A stretch of 64,000 nucleotides of DNA from Gaiellasilicea sp963707575 (GCA_963707575.1 OY970171.1:2728001-2792000); one strand, 5' to 3'. Shown: positions 24,682 through 33,067, counted from the first letter of the stretch. Numbers and translations are program-made. The notes: generated by a model from the letters alone, not told the origin.

Positions 24682-25266
24682 ATGTCCATTGGCCCTCATG
24701 CGGGTCGAGCAGCTGCCCAAGAGCGAAGCGATGTGCGCGAGGCGCAGGAGGCGGTTTCCCGCCCTCGGGCTCCTGGGATTCTCCTCGGCATCGGCCTCGG
24801 CGGCTTCGTCGATGGGATCGTGCTCCACCAGATCCTCCAGTGGCACCACATGCTCACGAGCGAGGGCAGTTATCCGGACACGACGGTTTCCGGACTGGAA
24901 ACGAACACGCTCTGGGATGGCCTCTTCCATGCGGCCACGTGGGTCGCGGTTGCCGTTGGTCTCTACATCCTCTGGCGGCGTACGACGGACTGGCGCTGGG
25001 CGATCAACGGGCGCGCCCTCCTTGGCTGGATGCTCGTTGGCTGGGGGCTCTTCAACCTCGTCGAGGGGATCCTCGATCACCACATCCTCACGATCCACCA
25101 CGTCCGCGAAGGGTCGAACCAGACCGCCTGGGATCTTGCCTTTCTGGCGTTCGGCGCGTTGCTCGTCATCGGTGGCGGGGCGCTGACCCGCTCCCAGAAG
25201 GGTGCCTCAGCTTCAGTTGCGGATGATCCGGATTCGACGGGCGTGATCGGTGGTCCCCTGGTTTGA
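24682..25266 (+). CDS. DUF2243 membrane protein
   Basis: 194-aa protein with about four membrane helices of the DUF2243 family. Typical blocks are GIGLGGFVDGIVLHQILQWHHM, GLFHAATWVAVAVGLYILW and LVEGILDHHILTIHHVRE; the conserved His residues on the membrane surface suggest metal or haem binding, which is not established for the family. ATG 24682 follows a weak AAGGGG. It is the first of several small genes ending at the manganese catalase, which gives the group an oxidative-stress flavour. Confidence 0.88.
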   Translation: MSIGPHAGRAAAQERSDVREAQEAVSRPRAPGILLGIGLGGFVDGIVLHQILQWHHMLTSEGSYPDTTVSGLETNTLWDGLFHAATWVAVAVGLYILWRRTTDWRWAINGRALLGWMLVGWGLFNLVEGILDHHILTIHHVREGSNQTAWDLAFLAFGALLVIGGGALTRSQKGASASVADDPDSTGVIGGPLV

Positions 25267-25295
25267 CGGCGCTGCCACGCGGTGATTTGCGACTC

Positions 25296-25616
25296 ATGTT
25301 CGAGGAGCGCAAGCGGCGCATCGGCAAGAACGAAGGCAAGACTCGCGCCGTCAACGACATGGTGCGTCCCCTGGATCGCAACTGGATCACGATCCTCTGT
25401 GAATGCGGGGAGGCCGGATGTCGGGATCACGTCCTAATCGCTCAGGAGGAGTACGCCCGGATACGGGAAGAGCCGACACTGTTCGTCCTGCGACCCGGGC
25501 ACGAGGCCGCCGACACGGAACGGGTTGTCGCGAAGCACCTCGAGTTCTGGATCGTCCGGAAGCGTCCGGGACTGCCCGCCGAGATCGCTCGCGCCACCGA
25601 CTCACACGCCGGCTGA
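25296..25616 (+). CDS. Conserved hypothetical protein with CxC-x4-C motif
   Basis: 106-aa protein whose centre reads ITILCECGEAGCRDHVLIAQ, a Cys triad (Cys-x-Cys-x4-Cys) that could bind metal. It continues EEYARIREEPTLFVLRPGHE and a C-terminal region AKHLEFWIVRKRPG. The N-terminus is charged (FEERKRRIGKNEGKTRAVND). Small actinobacterial proteins with this CECG...EY...PGHE layout are familiar to me, but without a known role. ATG 25296 preferred; a TTG at 25263 overlaps the DUF2243 stop. Confidence 0.75.
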   Translation: MFEERKRRIGKNEGKTRAVNDMVRPLDRNWITILCECGEAGCRDHVLIAQEEYARIREEPTLFVLRPGHEAADTERVVAKHLEFWIVRKRPGLPAEIARATDSHAG

Positions 25617-25810
25617 ACCGTTCGTAGACGCTGTAGGCACGACCGGCGAAGGGTTGACTCGACCGGCCGGCGTCGCCCTGTTCGGCTCGCGAAATGGGAT
25701 TTCACGCACGCCGTAACCAATCGAATGTGACGTGCGTTTATGAGTTTCGAAGCTGGCGAGGATTGGCGGTTTGTCGCCAACCCAGCCGAAAATCCACGAG
25801 GAGGGGTTAG

Positions 25811-26089
25811 ATGGCAACACGAGTCGAAGATCGGACGCGAGCAGACGGCGTCCGCGGGGTCTCGGCACGCTCTCACGGCGTCGACGAGACGAAGGCCGCC
25901 TTCAAGACGACGGAGTTCATGGCGTATCTGGCAACCGTCGCCGCCGTGTTGATCGCCTCGGCGATCGATGACGGGATCGACGGCCGGCTCGCCTGGATCC
26001 TCGTTGCCGCGTTGGGGATCGGTTACATGCTGAGCCGCGGGTTGGCGAAGTCGGGCAGCCGTCACCGCGAAGGTAACGACACGGTCTAA
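25811..26089 (+). CDS. Small membrane protein (92 aa)
   Basis: Starts at ATG 25811 after an excellent AGGAGGGG ribosome site. The soluble N-terminus (about 35 residues) is followed by two hydrophobic helices (FMAYLATVAAVLIASAI and LAWILVAALGIGYMLSRGLA) separated by the acidic hairpin DDGIDGR. Similar actinobacterial proteins exist; function unknown. Flanked downstream by a perfect 15-bp hairpin, so it is transcribed alone or as the end of a unit. Confidence 0.75.
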   Translation: MATRVEDRTRADGVRGVSARSHGVDETKAAFKTTEFMAYLATVAAVLIASAIDDGIDGRLAWILVAALGIGYMLSRGLAKSGSRHREGNDTV

Positions 26090-26106
26090 AACGCGAGGGG
26101 AACGAG

Positions 26107-26145
26107 TGGCTCGCTGGCGGCAGACGCTCGGCCGCCAGCGAGCCA
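26107..26145 (+). terminator. Hairpin terminator after small membrane gene
   Basis: Perfect 15-bp stem (26107-26121 with 26131-26145), 9-nt loop, followed by the AT-rich TATATGT. Separates the 25811 gene from the manganese catalase. Confidence 0.8.
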
Positions 26146-26233
26146 TATATGTCGAATTTCGACGAACCGTGGGATCCGCTCCTCACGGCTGACCGAAAGC
26201 AGAGCGTTCGAAGTCCAAGAAAGGGGTCCTTCC

Positions 26234-27235
26234 ATGATTCGCCGCATTGATCGAATTCAGACCGAGCTACCGCCTCCCTCCGACCCGGATCCGGCTGGCG
26301 CCGCCGCCGTGCAGGAACTGCTGGGCGGGAAGTTCGGCGAGATGTCGACGTTCCTGAACTACACGTTCCAGTCGTTCAACTTCCGCAACAAACAGGGCGC
26401 GCGGCCGTTTTACGACCTCGTCGCGAACATTGCGGCCGAGGAGTTCGGCCACGTCGAGCTGGTAGCGAAGACGATCAACACCATGCTGACCGGCGCCACG
26501 CCGACGACGACGTCGAATGGCCGCGGTCCGGGCAGCCCCCTGAAGGCGCTCAAGGATGTCGGCAACCCGCACCACTTCCTCGTCGGTGGCCAGGGCGCAC
26601 TGCCGCAGAACTCGCAGGGCCGCCCCTGGAGCGGCGACTACGTGTTCTCGTCCGGCGACCTCGTCGAAGACCTCACGCACAACTTCTTCCTCGAGACCGG
26701 CGCCCGGAACGGGAAGCTGAAGGTGTACGAGATGGTCGAGCATCCCGCCGCGCGTGCGCTGACCGGCTTCCTCCTCGTCCGCGGCGGCGTCCACCAGGTC
26801 GCCTACGCGCGCGCGATCGAGAACCTGACCGGGGCCAACCTGATGAAGATGTTCCCCGCTCCGCGCATCCCGACCGAGAAGATCCCGGAGTGCAAGCCGC
26901 ATCTCAAGCGCGGCGAGCACCTGAAGCTCTACCGCTTCTCACCCAGCGACTACCTCGAGCTGGCCGCTGTCTTCAACGGCCCGCACCCCGAGACCGGCGA
27001 GGAGCTGGAAGTCGTCGATGAGGCTCCGGAAGGGGTGCCCGCACACGACCTGGCTGCGCAGCCTGCCGTGTTTGCGCCCGACTACGCCCCTGAGGAGATC
27101 GCTGCGATCGCCTCGAAGCTGCGCAAGCAGGCCGGCCTCCCGAAGGAGCCCACGGGCGAGGTCGCGAACGGCAAGCGCCAGGCCGCCAAGCCGCGGCGCA
27201 CTACTCGCAAGGCGAGAGCGACCGCGAAGACGTAG
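26234..27235 (+). CDS. Manganese catalase
   Basis: 333-aa non-haem catalase (H2O2 to O2 and water) with a dinuclear Mn centre in a ferritin-like bundle. All five ligands expected by comparison with Lactobacillus enzyme are in place: Glu36 (FGEMS), Glu70 and His73 (AEEFGH), Glu154 (FFLETGA) and His187 (GGVHQVA). The C-terminal 30 residues are Lys/Arg/Ala-rich (KPRRTTRKARATAKT), an unusual basic tail that could bind DNA or an acidic surface. ATG after an AAGGGG ribosome site. Cytosolic; monocistronic between hairpins. Confidence 0.95.
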   Translation: MIRRIDRIQTELPPPSDPDPAGAAAVQELLGGKFGEMSTFLNYTFQSFNFRNKQGARPFYDLVANIAAEEFGHVELVAKTINTMLTGATPTTTSNGRGPGSPLKALKDVGNPHHFLVGGQGALPQNSQGRPWSGDYVFSSGDLVEDLTHNFFLETGARNGKLKVYEMVEHPAARALTGFLLVRGGVHQVAYARAIENLTGANLMKMFPAPRIPTEKIPECKPHLKRGEHLKLYRFSPSDYLELAAVFNGPHPETGEELEVVDEAPEGVPAHDLAAQPAVFAPDYAPEEIAAIASKLRKQAGLPKEPTGEVANGKRQAAKPRRTTRKARATAKT

Positions 27236-27251
27236 ACATTCCGACCAGTCG

Positions 27252-27285
27252 AGCCCCTCTCGCGGAAGGCGTCGCGAGAGGGGCT
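27252..27285 (+). terminator. Hairpin terminator after manganese catalase
   Basis: 13-bp stem (27252-27264 with 27273-27285), 8-nt loop, 16 bp after the stop codon; TCCTC follows. Confidence 0.8.
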
Positions 27286-27378
27286 TCCTCGTCGAAGAAA
27301 GCACGTGGGTTCCGCGGCTGGAGCGGGCTAGTTGGGCGGCCACGCGACGAGCAATCCGGCGGCGAGTGAAGTGCGTGC

Positions 27379-27398
27379 GTGAACCACCTGTCGGGTGA
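27379..27398 (+). promoter_or_regulatory. Repeated motif upstream of 27509 gene
   Basis: GTGAACCACCT then 3 nt then GGGTGA. The same 20-bp motif, differing only in the 3-nt centre, recurs at 27760 ahead of the next small gene. May be a shared promoter or operator. Confidence 0.35.
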
Positions 27399-27434
27399 GG
27401 AGAAAAGCGGCTCTCGTCGACCACAGTGGTCTCA

Positions 27435-27464
27435 GCCGGGACGGAGTTGCGGCGCTGTCCCGGC
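27435..27464 (+). terminator. Small hairpin in leader of 27509 gene
   Basis: GCCGGGAC (27435-27442) pairs with GTCCCGGC (27457-27464), followed by CTCTCTTTC. Could be an attenuator or a terminator of an upstream transcript. Confidence 0.4.
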
Positions 27465-27508
27465 CTCTCTTTCACATCCTGCGGCCAATTTCCACCAAGG
27501 AGACCGTC

Positions 27509-27742
27509 ATGCAGATCAGCATCGAGAACCCCGAGCGGCTGGACGACTTCGTCGGCTTCCTGCGGCGCGGCGGCTGCATCGCCCTCAGGCTGAACGAGTC
27601 GACCGTCGAGGCGCTCGTGCCTGAGGTGGCCAGCCCCCTCTCCGAGCGGCGTGAGCTCGGCGCATACCTGCGTAGCTGGCAGGCGGCGACTGGCACGGCC
27701 GCTGTCACGCTGGTGGACAGTCGGGCCTTCGCAGTCGCCTAG
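27509..27742 (+). CDS. Small hypothetical protein (77 aa)
   Basis: ATG 27509 follows a good AAGGAG. The product (QISIENPERLDDFVGFLRRG, GGCIALRLNESTVEALVPEV) looks like a small alpha/beta fold with one Cys and ends TAAVTLVDSRAFAVA. No family recognised. Preceded by about 270 bp with two hairpins and the motif at 27379. The longer frame from 27395 lacks any ribosome site. Confidence 0.6.
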   Translation: MQISIENPERLDDFVGFLRRGGCIALRLNESTVEALVPEVASPLSERRELGAYLRSWQAATGTAAVTLVDSRAFAVA

Positions 27743-27759
27743 TCGGGTCAAGCACCCAG

Positions 27760-27779
27760 GTGAACCACCTCCTGGGTGA
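27760..27779 (+). promoter_or_regulatory. Repeated motif upstream of 27926 gene
   Basis: Second copy of the GTGAACCACCT-NNN-GGGTGA motif (first at 27379). With the preceding CACCCA it can also fold into a small hairpin. Confidence 0.35.
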
Positions 27780-27925
27780 TGGGTCAAGCGACCCCGGTCG
27801 TGCAAGGTGTCAGTAGCGGCATTCGAGGCGGACGGAGCTCCTGCGGTGGCTCCGGCGCCTCTCGGATAACGAGGCGGGGCCCCTGCGGTGGCCCCGTCAG
27901 AGTTCTTGGACTGAGAGGGGAAGGA

Positions 27926-28207
27926 ATGTCGATCGCCGTCTTCGGAGTAGCCCTGGTCGTCGCGGCTGCTCTCATCGCACTCTGGCTCGACGCACGCATC
28001 CCGAAGCTGGCGACGGTCGAGCTCGGGAGCATCGTCGGGCACGCCGTCCTGGCCATCCTGCTCCTGCACATCGTCCCGGGGGCGGCGGGGTCGACGGTGT
28101 CCACCTTGCTCGTGCTCTTCGGGGCGCTGCTCCCCGCGCTCGTCTACGCCTTCAGCGTCGCCATCTGGTCGATCCGGATGTGGCAGGGCGCGACGGTGCG
28201 CTCTTAG
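27926..28207 (+). CDS. Small membrane protein (93 aa)
   Basis: ATG 27926 after GGGGAAGGA. Three hydrophobic helices: SIAVFGVALVVAAALIALWL, GHAVLAILLLHIVPGAAG and LLVLFGALLPALVYAFSVAI, with a short basic tail ending WQGATVRS. Function unknown. Its stop overlaps, tail to tail, the stop of the minus-strand RTX-like gene. Confidence 0.7.
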   Translation: MSIAVFGVALVVAAALIALWLDARIPKLATVELGSIVGHAVLAILLLHIVPGAAGSTVSTLLVLFGALLPALVYAFSVAIWSIRMWQGATVRS

Positions 28208-28548
28208 CTGCGGCTCTCGACGTTCTTGACCGTGTCGAACGAGTTCGTGTAGGCACGGTCGCGGCCGGGGCCGCCGTCGATCCGGTCCGCGTTCGCGTCC
28301 CAGGACCAGATGATGTCGGCTCCAGGGCCCGCGAAGACCGTGTCGGCGCCCTCCTTGGCGACGATGCGGTCGTCGCCGGCGCCGGCTCGAATCACGTTGC
28401 GACCCCCTCCACCGGTGATCACGTCGGCGCCGCCCAGCCCGCAGATCACGTCGTTGGCGGCCCTGCCGACGAGGTAGTCAGGCCCGGACGTGCCCACGAT
28501 CGTGCACGGCTGGAGCAGCAGCGCGACCCAGACCGTCAGCGGGATCAT
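28204..28548 (-). CDS. Small RTX-like calcium-binding repeat protein
   Basis: 114-aa protein with an N-terminal hydrophobic segment (MIPLTVWVALLLQPC, signal peptide or anchor) and hemolysin-type nonapeptide repeats: GTSGPDYLVG, GLGGADVITGGGG, AGAGDDRIVAKEGADTVFAG and GGPGRDRAY. Such repeats form a parallel beta-roll that binds Ca2+. There is no enzymatic domain. ATG 28548 overlaps the stop of the DUF192 gene (ATGA), so the two are translationally coupled. Confidence 0.75.
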   Translation of the reverse strand: MIPLTVWVALLLQPCTIVGTSGPDYLVGRAANDVICGLGGADVITGGGGRNVIRAGAGDDRIVAKEGADTVFAGPGADIIWSWDANADRIDGGPGRDRAYTNSFDTVKNVESRS

Positions 28549-28895
28549 GCGAGCAGGAGCTCCTCGCCGGCGCGAAGCCCGCGCCGTGCGCACTCGCCGG
28601 CCGGAAGCTCCAGCACGGCATGAGCACGCCGCCGCGCGAGCGTCCGCCACGGACGCACGTGCGGGGCGATGTCGACGACGACGTGCTTCCGATCGAGGAA
28701 GACCGCGTCGATCGGGAAGCGCATGAAGAACGTGTGGATCGACGCGGCCGGCGTCAACAGAATCCCTTCGCCGGCCGGGAGCTCGCGACGCCCCAGAAGG
28801 CCGCGCATGCGCCGGAGCGGACGCGCCGCGACGAGACAGTGCTCGACGACGACGCGCCCGTCCGGGCGGGTCAGGCTGACGTGCTCAGAAGCCAA
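28545..28895 (-). CDS. DUF192 family protein
   Basis: 116-aa protein of the small DUF192 family: RMRGLLGRRELPAGEGILL, SIHTFFMRFPIDAVFLDR and VLELPAGECARRGLRAGEEL are its usual blocks. Family members are mostly exported or periplasmic, but no signal peptide is visible here. Start TTG 28895 overlaps the upstream gene by 11 bp. Function unknown; part of a three-gene minus-strand operon. Confidence 0.88.
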   Translation of the reverse strand: MASEHVSLTRPDGRVVVEHCLVAARPLRRMRGLLGRRELPAGEGILLTPAASIHTFFMRFPIDAVFLDRKHVVVDIAPHVRPWRTLARRRAHAVLELPAGECARRGLRAGEELLLA

Positions 28896-30354
28896 CGTGG
28901 ATGTGATCCTCGTGGTCGGCGAGCGGGAACGAGGGACCGCCGAGCCCGAGCAGCGAGATCACCTGCTGCGGCTGGAGCTCGGCCGGCAGCAACAGGATCG
29001 AGCGGACGGCCGCCTCGGTCGTGCCGCCGGCCCGCTGGTCGCTGACGATCGACGTGCCGCCGACGACTGCGATGTCGACCGCGTGCCCGTACATGTGCGC
29101 CGAGACGACGCCGGGCCGGGCGAAGCGCCTATGCCCCGAGAAGAGGCTCGACACGGTCAGCGACCCGTGGCGTTCCGCGAGATACGACAGGAGCACGACG
29201 ATGCGCACGTCGATCCGGCCCGCCTGGAGATCCTCACGCCCGCCTGCATAGAGCGTGACTCGCTCGTCGGCGAGCAGCCGCTTCACGAGACGCGGCTTGG
29301 CTTTCTGGAGACCGGTGATGAGCGACTCGATCCCGACGGCGCGGTAGTAGTCCGCGAGCGCGGTCGCACGATCGGCGTAGCTCGTCCGTCCCGAGAGCGC
29401 CAGGGTGCTGCGCCAGGCATCGCCCTGGAGCCGGCCGGCGAGCCGGTCGAGCTCGGGCCGGGTGGCGGGAGCGGCGCCGCGGTTCCCTTGCGCACGGAGG
29501 GCGCCCAGCACGGTCGCCCAGTCGGCGCCATGGGCACGTGCTGCGCGGGCGAGCGAGCGGGCGAACGGCCTCGCCAGCCGAGCTGACGCGGGGGTCGGAT
29601 CCGGCAGCGCGCGGTTCAGCCAGATGGTCGATGCGCCGCCGTGCTGCGTCTCGATCTCGGCCGGCCGTGCAGGCGGCAGCTGCGCGCGGGCCGTGGCCCA
29701 CTTGCGAGTTGCAGCGGGCCGACTCGCGGCCGGCGCCTTCGCCGGCTTCGTCGCGGCAGGCTTCGTGCGCAGCGGCGTGGCGGCCGGTGTCGAGGTCGCC
29801 GGAGCGGGAGCGGCGGCCGCAGCGTCGTGCTGCGTCGGAAGCACCTCGGCGTCCTCGGCCGGCGCCGGTGCAGGCTCGACCGCCGGAGCGGGCTCGGGCG
29901 CCGGGGCGGCCTCCGCTGCCGGTGCTGCCTCTGCCGGCTGGGCCTCCAGCGCGGGGGCGGGTGCGACATCCGTGGGCTCGGCGGCCGGGAGAGCGTCCGT
30001 CGCCGGGGCCTCGTCCGCCGGTGCGCCGGGCAAGCCGGCGAGCTCGGTCGTCTCGACCTGCTCGGGAGTGACTCCGGGATCGTCGATCAGCAGAGCGACC
30101 TGGTCGCCTGCTCCGGCGGTGAAGGCGGCGCCACCGAAGAAGAGAGCGGTGAAGGCGGCGGCGAGCGCGATGCGCGTGAGGGCGGGTCGCGGGCGCGGCG
30201 TCGGTGGCGGAGAGCTCTCGGGGACCGGCTCGAGCATGGGTGGCCGGAGCACGGCAACCGGCTCGGGCTTCGTTCTCAAGAGGGCGATGCCGCCGAGGAC
30301 GAGCGCGGCGATCGTCAGGAAGAGGCGGTGTGAACTTCGCTTCCGGTTTGGCAC
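28885..30354 (-). CDS. Membrane-anchored protein with Ala/Pro linker and M15-like C-terminal domain
   Basis: 489 aa. Two N-terminal membrane helices (about residues 10-26 and 60-80) are followed by a roughly 130-residue Ala/Pro/Glu linker (APAPALEAQPAEAAPAAEAA type), a Lys/Ala/Pro basic stretch, a helical domain, and a C-terminal domain with SAHMYGHAVDIA and HEDHIHVGF. The latter two resemble the His-x6-Asp and His-x-His zinc motifs of the M15/LAS peptidase fold (D-Ala-D-Ala carboxypeptidase-like). Hence a predicted cell-wall-binding or -cleaving protein on the outer face. Divergent from the Tad pilus operon. Confidence 0.72.
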   Translation of the reverse strand: MPNRKRSSHRLFLTIAALVLGGIALLRTKPEPVAVLRPPMLEPVPESSPPPTPRPRPALTRIALAAAFTALFFGGAAFTAGAGDQVALLIDDPGVTPEQVETTELAGLPGAPADEAPATDALPAAEPTDVAPAPALEAQPAEAAPAAEAAPAPEPAPAVEPAPAPAEDAEVLPTQHDAAAAAPAPATSTPAATPLRTKPAATKPAKAPAASRPAATRKWATARAQLPPARPAEIETQHGGASTIWLNRALPDPTPASARLARPFARSLARAARAHGADWATVLGALRAQGNRGAAPATRPELDRLAGRLQGDAWRSTLALSGRTSYADRATALADYYRAVGIESLITGLQKAKPRLVKRLLADERVTLYAGGREDLQAGRIDVRIVVLLSYLAERHGSLTVSSLFSGHRRFARPGVVSAHMYGHAVDIAVVGGTSIVSDQRAGGTTEAAVRSILLLPAELQPQQVISLLGLGGPSFPLADHEDHIHVGF

Positions 30355-30719
30355 GAGACCCAGCTCCTCACTTTCGTGTGAGCGCCGAATCTGGTGTCGG
30401 CGCAGGATTCCCCACCGCGCCGCAACGGTCGTCGAGTTCTCCTATATCGGCAGCACCTTTAGCGCCGGTCACTCGTTCGGGTGAAGTTCGAATGCACGTT
30501 GCATAAGTCACCCTTTCGAGGGCTTCGCGACCTGCGTGTATTCCCCGATTGTTGGCGAACGAAGTACCCAGTCAGGCGCCGCGGCACGCCGAGCAACATG
30601 AGACAGGAGTCTCTCGCGTGACCGATTGCATCGCCTGCACCTCGAATGACCGCCACCGCCTCCGGACGAGCTTTGCTCCGGTAGTCGCCACGTCTCTCTT
30701 GGAGAAGGAGGTGAATTAC
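30355..30719. other. Divergent leader region upstream of Tad pilin
   Basis: 365 bp between the divergent M15-like and pilin genes. It contains a locally AT-richer stretch (about 30430-30560, with CCTATATCGG and GTTGCATAAG) likely to hold promoters, and a long potential leader. I could not fit a known riboswitch; no credible ORF. The pilin ribosome site AAGGAGGTGA lies at the 3' edge. Confidence 0.5.
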
Positions 30720-30899
30720 ATGCTCAAGTTCTTCGTCGCCGCTCAGAACAAGCTGGCCGAGCTTCGCAACGAGGAGGGCCAGACGATGGCCGAGTACGGC
30801 GTCGTCCTTGCCGTGATCACCGTCGTGCTCGTCGGCATCTTCGGCACGCTCTCCGGCGCCATCCAGGGCGCCATCCAGGAGGTCATCGACGCCTTCTAA
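30720..30899 (+). CDS. flp: Flp/Fap-type pilin prepilin
   Basis: 59-aa structural subunit of a Tad (type IVb/Flp) pilus. The prepilin site is EEG20|QTMAEYG with Glu at +5 (Glu25), followed by the hydrophobic helix VVLAVITVVLVGIFGTLSG. Processing needs a TadV-type peptidase, which is not in this window. The near-perfect AAGGAGGTGA ribosome site suggests high expression, fitting a major subunit. First gene of the Tad operon. Confidence 0.93.
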   Translation: MLKFFVAAQNKLAELRNEEGQTMAEYGVVLAVITVVLVGIFGTLSGAIQGAIQEVIDAF

Positions 30900-30964
30900 G
30901 TCGTCCACGATCCACCGGGCGGTGGGCTCCCGAAACGGAGCCCACCGCCACCGAAATAGACGCT

Positions 30965-31369
30965 ATGACAAACACCCGCCGCCACAGGATCTACACCGAC
31001 CAGGATGGTCAGACGGCCACTGAGTTCGCGCTGGTCCTGCCGCTCTTCTGCCTCGTGCTCTTCGGCATCATCCAGTTCGGGATCATCTTCAACAACTACG
31101 TGACGCTCACCGACGCGGTCCGCGCAGGCGCGCGTACCGCGGTCGTCAGTCGTCACGAAGGCGATCCCGGCGGAAAGGCCGTCGCACGGGTCGAGAGCGC
31201 GGCGAACGGGCTCGATCTTGCAGACCTGGACGTCAACGTGAGCGCCTCTGCCTGGGAGCACGGCGCCGACGTCACCGTCGAGGCCAACTATCCCTATGAA
31301 GTCAATCTGCTCGGACTCGTAGTGGCGGCCGGACGACTGTCGAGCTCGACCACGGAGAGAATCGAATGA
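30965..31369 (+). CDS. TadE-like minor pseudopilin
   Basis: 134-aa TadE family protein. Prepilin-like site DQDG15|QTATEFALVLPLF with Glu20 at +5, then a transmembrane helix (LFCLVLFGIIQFGIIF) and the family segment NNYVTLTDAVRAGARTAVVS. A beta-rich domain follows outside. A minor pilin of Tad machines. Its TGA overlaps the start of the next gene (ATGA), so it is translated as part of the pilus operon. Confidence 0.9.
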   Translation: MTNTRRHRIYTDQDGQTATEFALVLPLFCLVLFGIIQFGIIFNNYVTLTDAVRAGARTAVVSRHEGDPGGKAVARVESAANGLDLADLDVNVSASAWEHGADVTVEANYPYEVNLLGLVVAAGRLSSSTTERIE

Positions 31370-32262
31370 GCTTCCGCGAAGAGCGTGGTCAGGCGATGGC
31401 CCTGACGGTCATCTGCCTGACGGTCCTGCTCACCCTTTCCGCCCTGGTGCTCGACATCGGCTCGTGGTACCAGGCTCAGCGCGAGACGCAGGCCGCGGCC
31501 GACGCTGCGGCGCTCGCCGGCGCGCAGGCGCTTCCCGACGACTCAGGTGAGGCCAGCGCGCTCGCCGCGAGCTACGTGACGAAGAACGGCGGCGGCGCGA
31601 CGTCCATCTCCTTCACGACGAGGTCGCTCTCGAACGACACTGTCACCGTCGAGGTGGAGCGCGACGCGCCCGGCTTCTTCTCGAAGATCTTCGGCGTCGA
31701 CTCCGTTGCCGTGGACGCAAAGGCGAGCGCGCGCTCCGGCGTCATGACCCATGCTCGGTACGCGGCGCCGATCGCGGTCGACGAAAGACATCCCCTGATC
31801 AGCGGCACGAGCTGCCCCTGCTTCGGCCCGGCGACGACCCTCGACCTCGAGAAGGTCGGCCCGGGCGCTTTCCGCCTGCTGAATCTCGACGACTCGCACG
31901 GAGGCACAGGGCCGAAGATCGTTGCCGACTGGATCCTGAACGGTTACGACGGCTACATGCCTCTGAACTGGTATTTCAGTGATCCTGGCGCGAAGTTCAA
32001 CTCGTCTCAGATCAAGTCCGCAATGAACGCTCGTATCGGCGACGAGTTGCTCTTCCCGGTCTATCGGGAGACGCGCGGAAGCGGCGCGAACTTCGAGTAC
32101 TTCGTCGTCGGCTGGATCGGTTTCGTCGTGTCGGACTTCGACGCCCACGGGAACGGCGGTGTCGTCAACGGACATTTCACACGCGTGATCTGGGAGGGAA
32201 TCCAGTCGGAGTCCGGTACCGAAACCGACTTCGGCGCTCGTGCAGTTGAGCTCGTTGAATAA
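31366..32262 (+). CDS. TadG-like Flp pilus-assembly protein
   Basis: 298 aa. N-terminal TadE/G-type segment EERGQAMALTVICLTVLLTL with one membrane helix, followed by DIGSWYQAQRETQAAADAAALAGAQALPDD, which is the hallmark of TadG-like proteins. The large remainder is extracytoplasmic, with a CPC pair (SGTSCPCFG) that may form a disulfide. Operon position between TadE and CpaB is standard for actinobacterial Tad loci. Confidence 0.85.
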   Translation: MSFREERGQAMALTVICLTVLLTLSALVLDIGSWYQAQRETQAAADAAALAGAQALPDDSGEASALAASYVTKNGGGATSISFTTRSLSNDTVTVEVERDAPGFFSKIFGVDSVAVDAKASARSGVMTHARYAAPIAVDERHPLISGTSCPCFGPATTLDLEKVGPGAFRLLNLDDSHGGTGPKIVADWILNGYDGYMPLNWYFSDPGAKFNSSQIKSAMNARIGDELLFPVYRETRGSGANFEYFVVGWIGFVVSDFDAHGNGGVVNGHFTRVIWEGIQSESGTETDFGARAVELVE

Positions 32263-32296
32263 CCAACCCGAATAACGAAGGAAGAAAGAGACGCTC

Positions 32297-33067
32297 ATGA
32301 CGTACAGAGTCAGAAATATCTCGGTAGCAGTCGCGCTCGCGCTGGTCGCGGCCATGCTGACGCTCTTCTACGTGACGAGCTACCAGCGCAACGTCCAGCG
32401 TGAAGAGGCGAACGTGAAGGTGTTCGTCGCGACGAAGGACATCCCGGCCGGAACCTCGGGCGCCGATGTCGCACAGAAAGGCATGCTCAAGACGACCGAG
32501 ATCGCCCAGCGCAGCGTTGTGCCGGGCGCAATCTCGAGCGCCGACCAGGTCGAGCAGCTCGTGGCGACGGAGCCGATCCTCGCCGGCGAGCAGGTCTCGA
32601 CCCGTCGCTTCGCCACCGCAGCCGAGCGCGGCATCGTCGCGCAGCTGTCCGGGACGATGCGAGGCGTTCAGGTGCCGGGTGACCAGCATCAGCTGCTCGC
32701 CGGGACGCTCAAGCGTGGCGATCGGATCGACATCGTCGCCTCGATAAAAATCGACCCGGACAAGGACGTGTTCGCGACGAGGATCGTCCTGCGCGACCTC
32801 GAGGTGCTGAAGCCGGCACCCTCGCCCGGGAACGGGGACGTCAAGGTCGCCTCGTCCGCGACGAATCTGGCGGCCCTGCTCGCCGTCACCGACACGCAGG
32901 TCCAGAAGCTCTTCTACGTGCTGAAGCACGGCGAGTGGTCGTTCCAGCTTCGGCCCGCGCTCAAGGCCAACGACAGCCCCGAGGCAGTGGTCTGGGCCGG
33001 CTCGATCCTGGCCGACGGCCTCCGAGGCGCCCAGCTCGAGCAGCTGGCAACAGGAGGTGCACGATGA
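32297..33067 (+). CDS. cpaB: Flp pilus assembly protein CpaB (RcpC)
   Basis: 256-aa periplasmic/cell-wall assembly factor. One N-terminal membrane helix (ISVAVALALVAAMLTLFYV), a SAF-like domain (VKVFVATKDIPAGTSGADV ... EPILAGEQVSTRRFA) and the C-terminal CpaB/RcpC domain (HQLLAGTLKRGDRIDIVAS). ATG after AAGGAAGAAAGAG. The last codons overlap the start of cpaE as ATGA. Confidence 0.92.
   Translation: MTYRVRNISVAVALALVAAMLTLFYVTSYQRNVQREEANVKVFVATKDIPAGTSGADVAQKGMLKTTEIAQRSVVPGAISSADQVEQLVATEPILAGEQVSTRRFATAAERGIVAQLSGTMRGVQVPGDQHQLLAGTLKRGDRIDIVASIKIDPDKDVFATRIVLRDLEVLKPAPSPGNGDVKVASSATNLAALLAVTDTQVQKLFYVLKHGEWSFQLRPALKANDSPEAVVWAGSILADGLRGAQLEQLATGGAR

Noticed and set aside
30430..30719. Riboswitch (for example c-di-GMP) before the pilin
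   Set aside because: I could not match the conserved core of GEMM or another known class; only ordinary small stems are visible.
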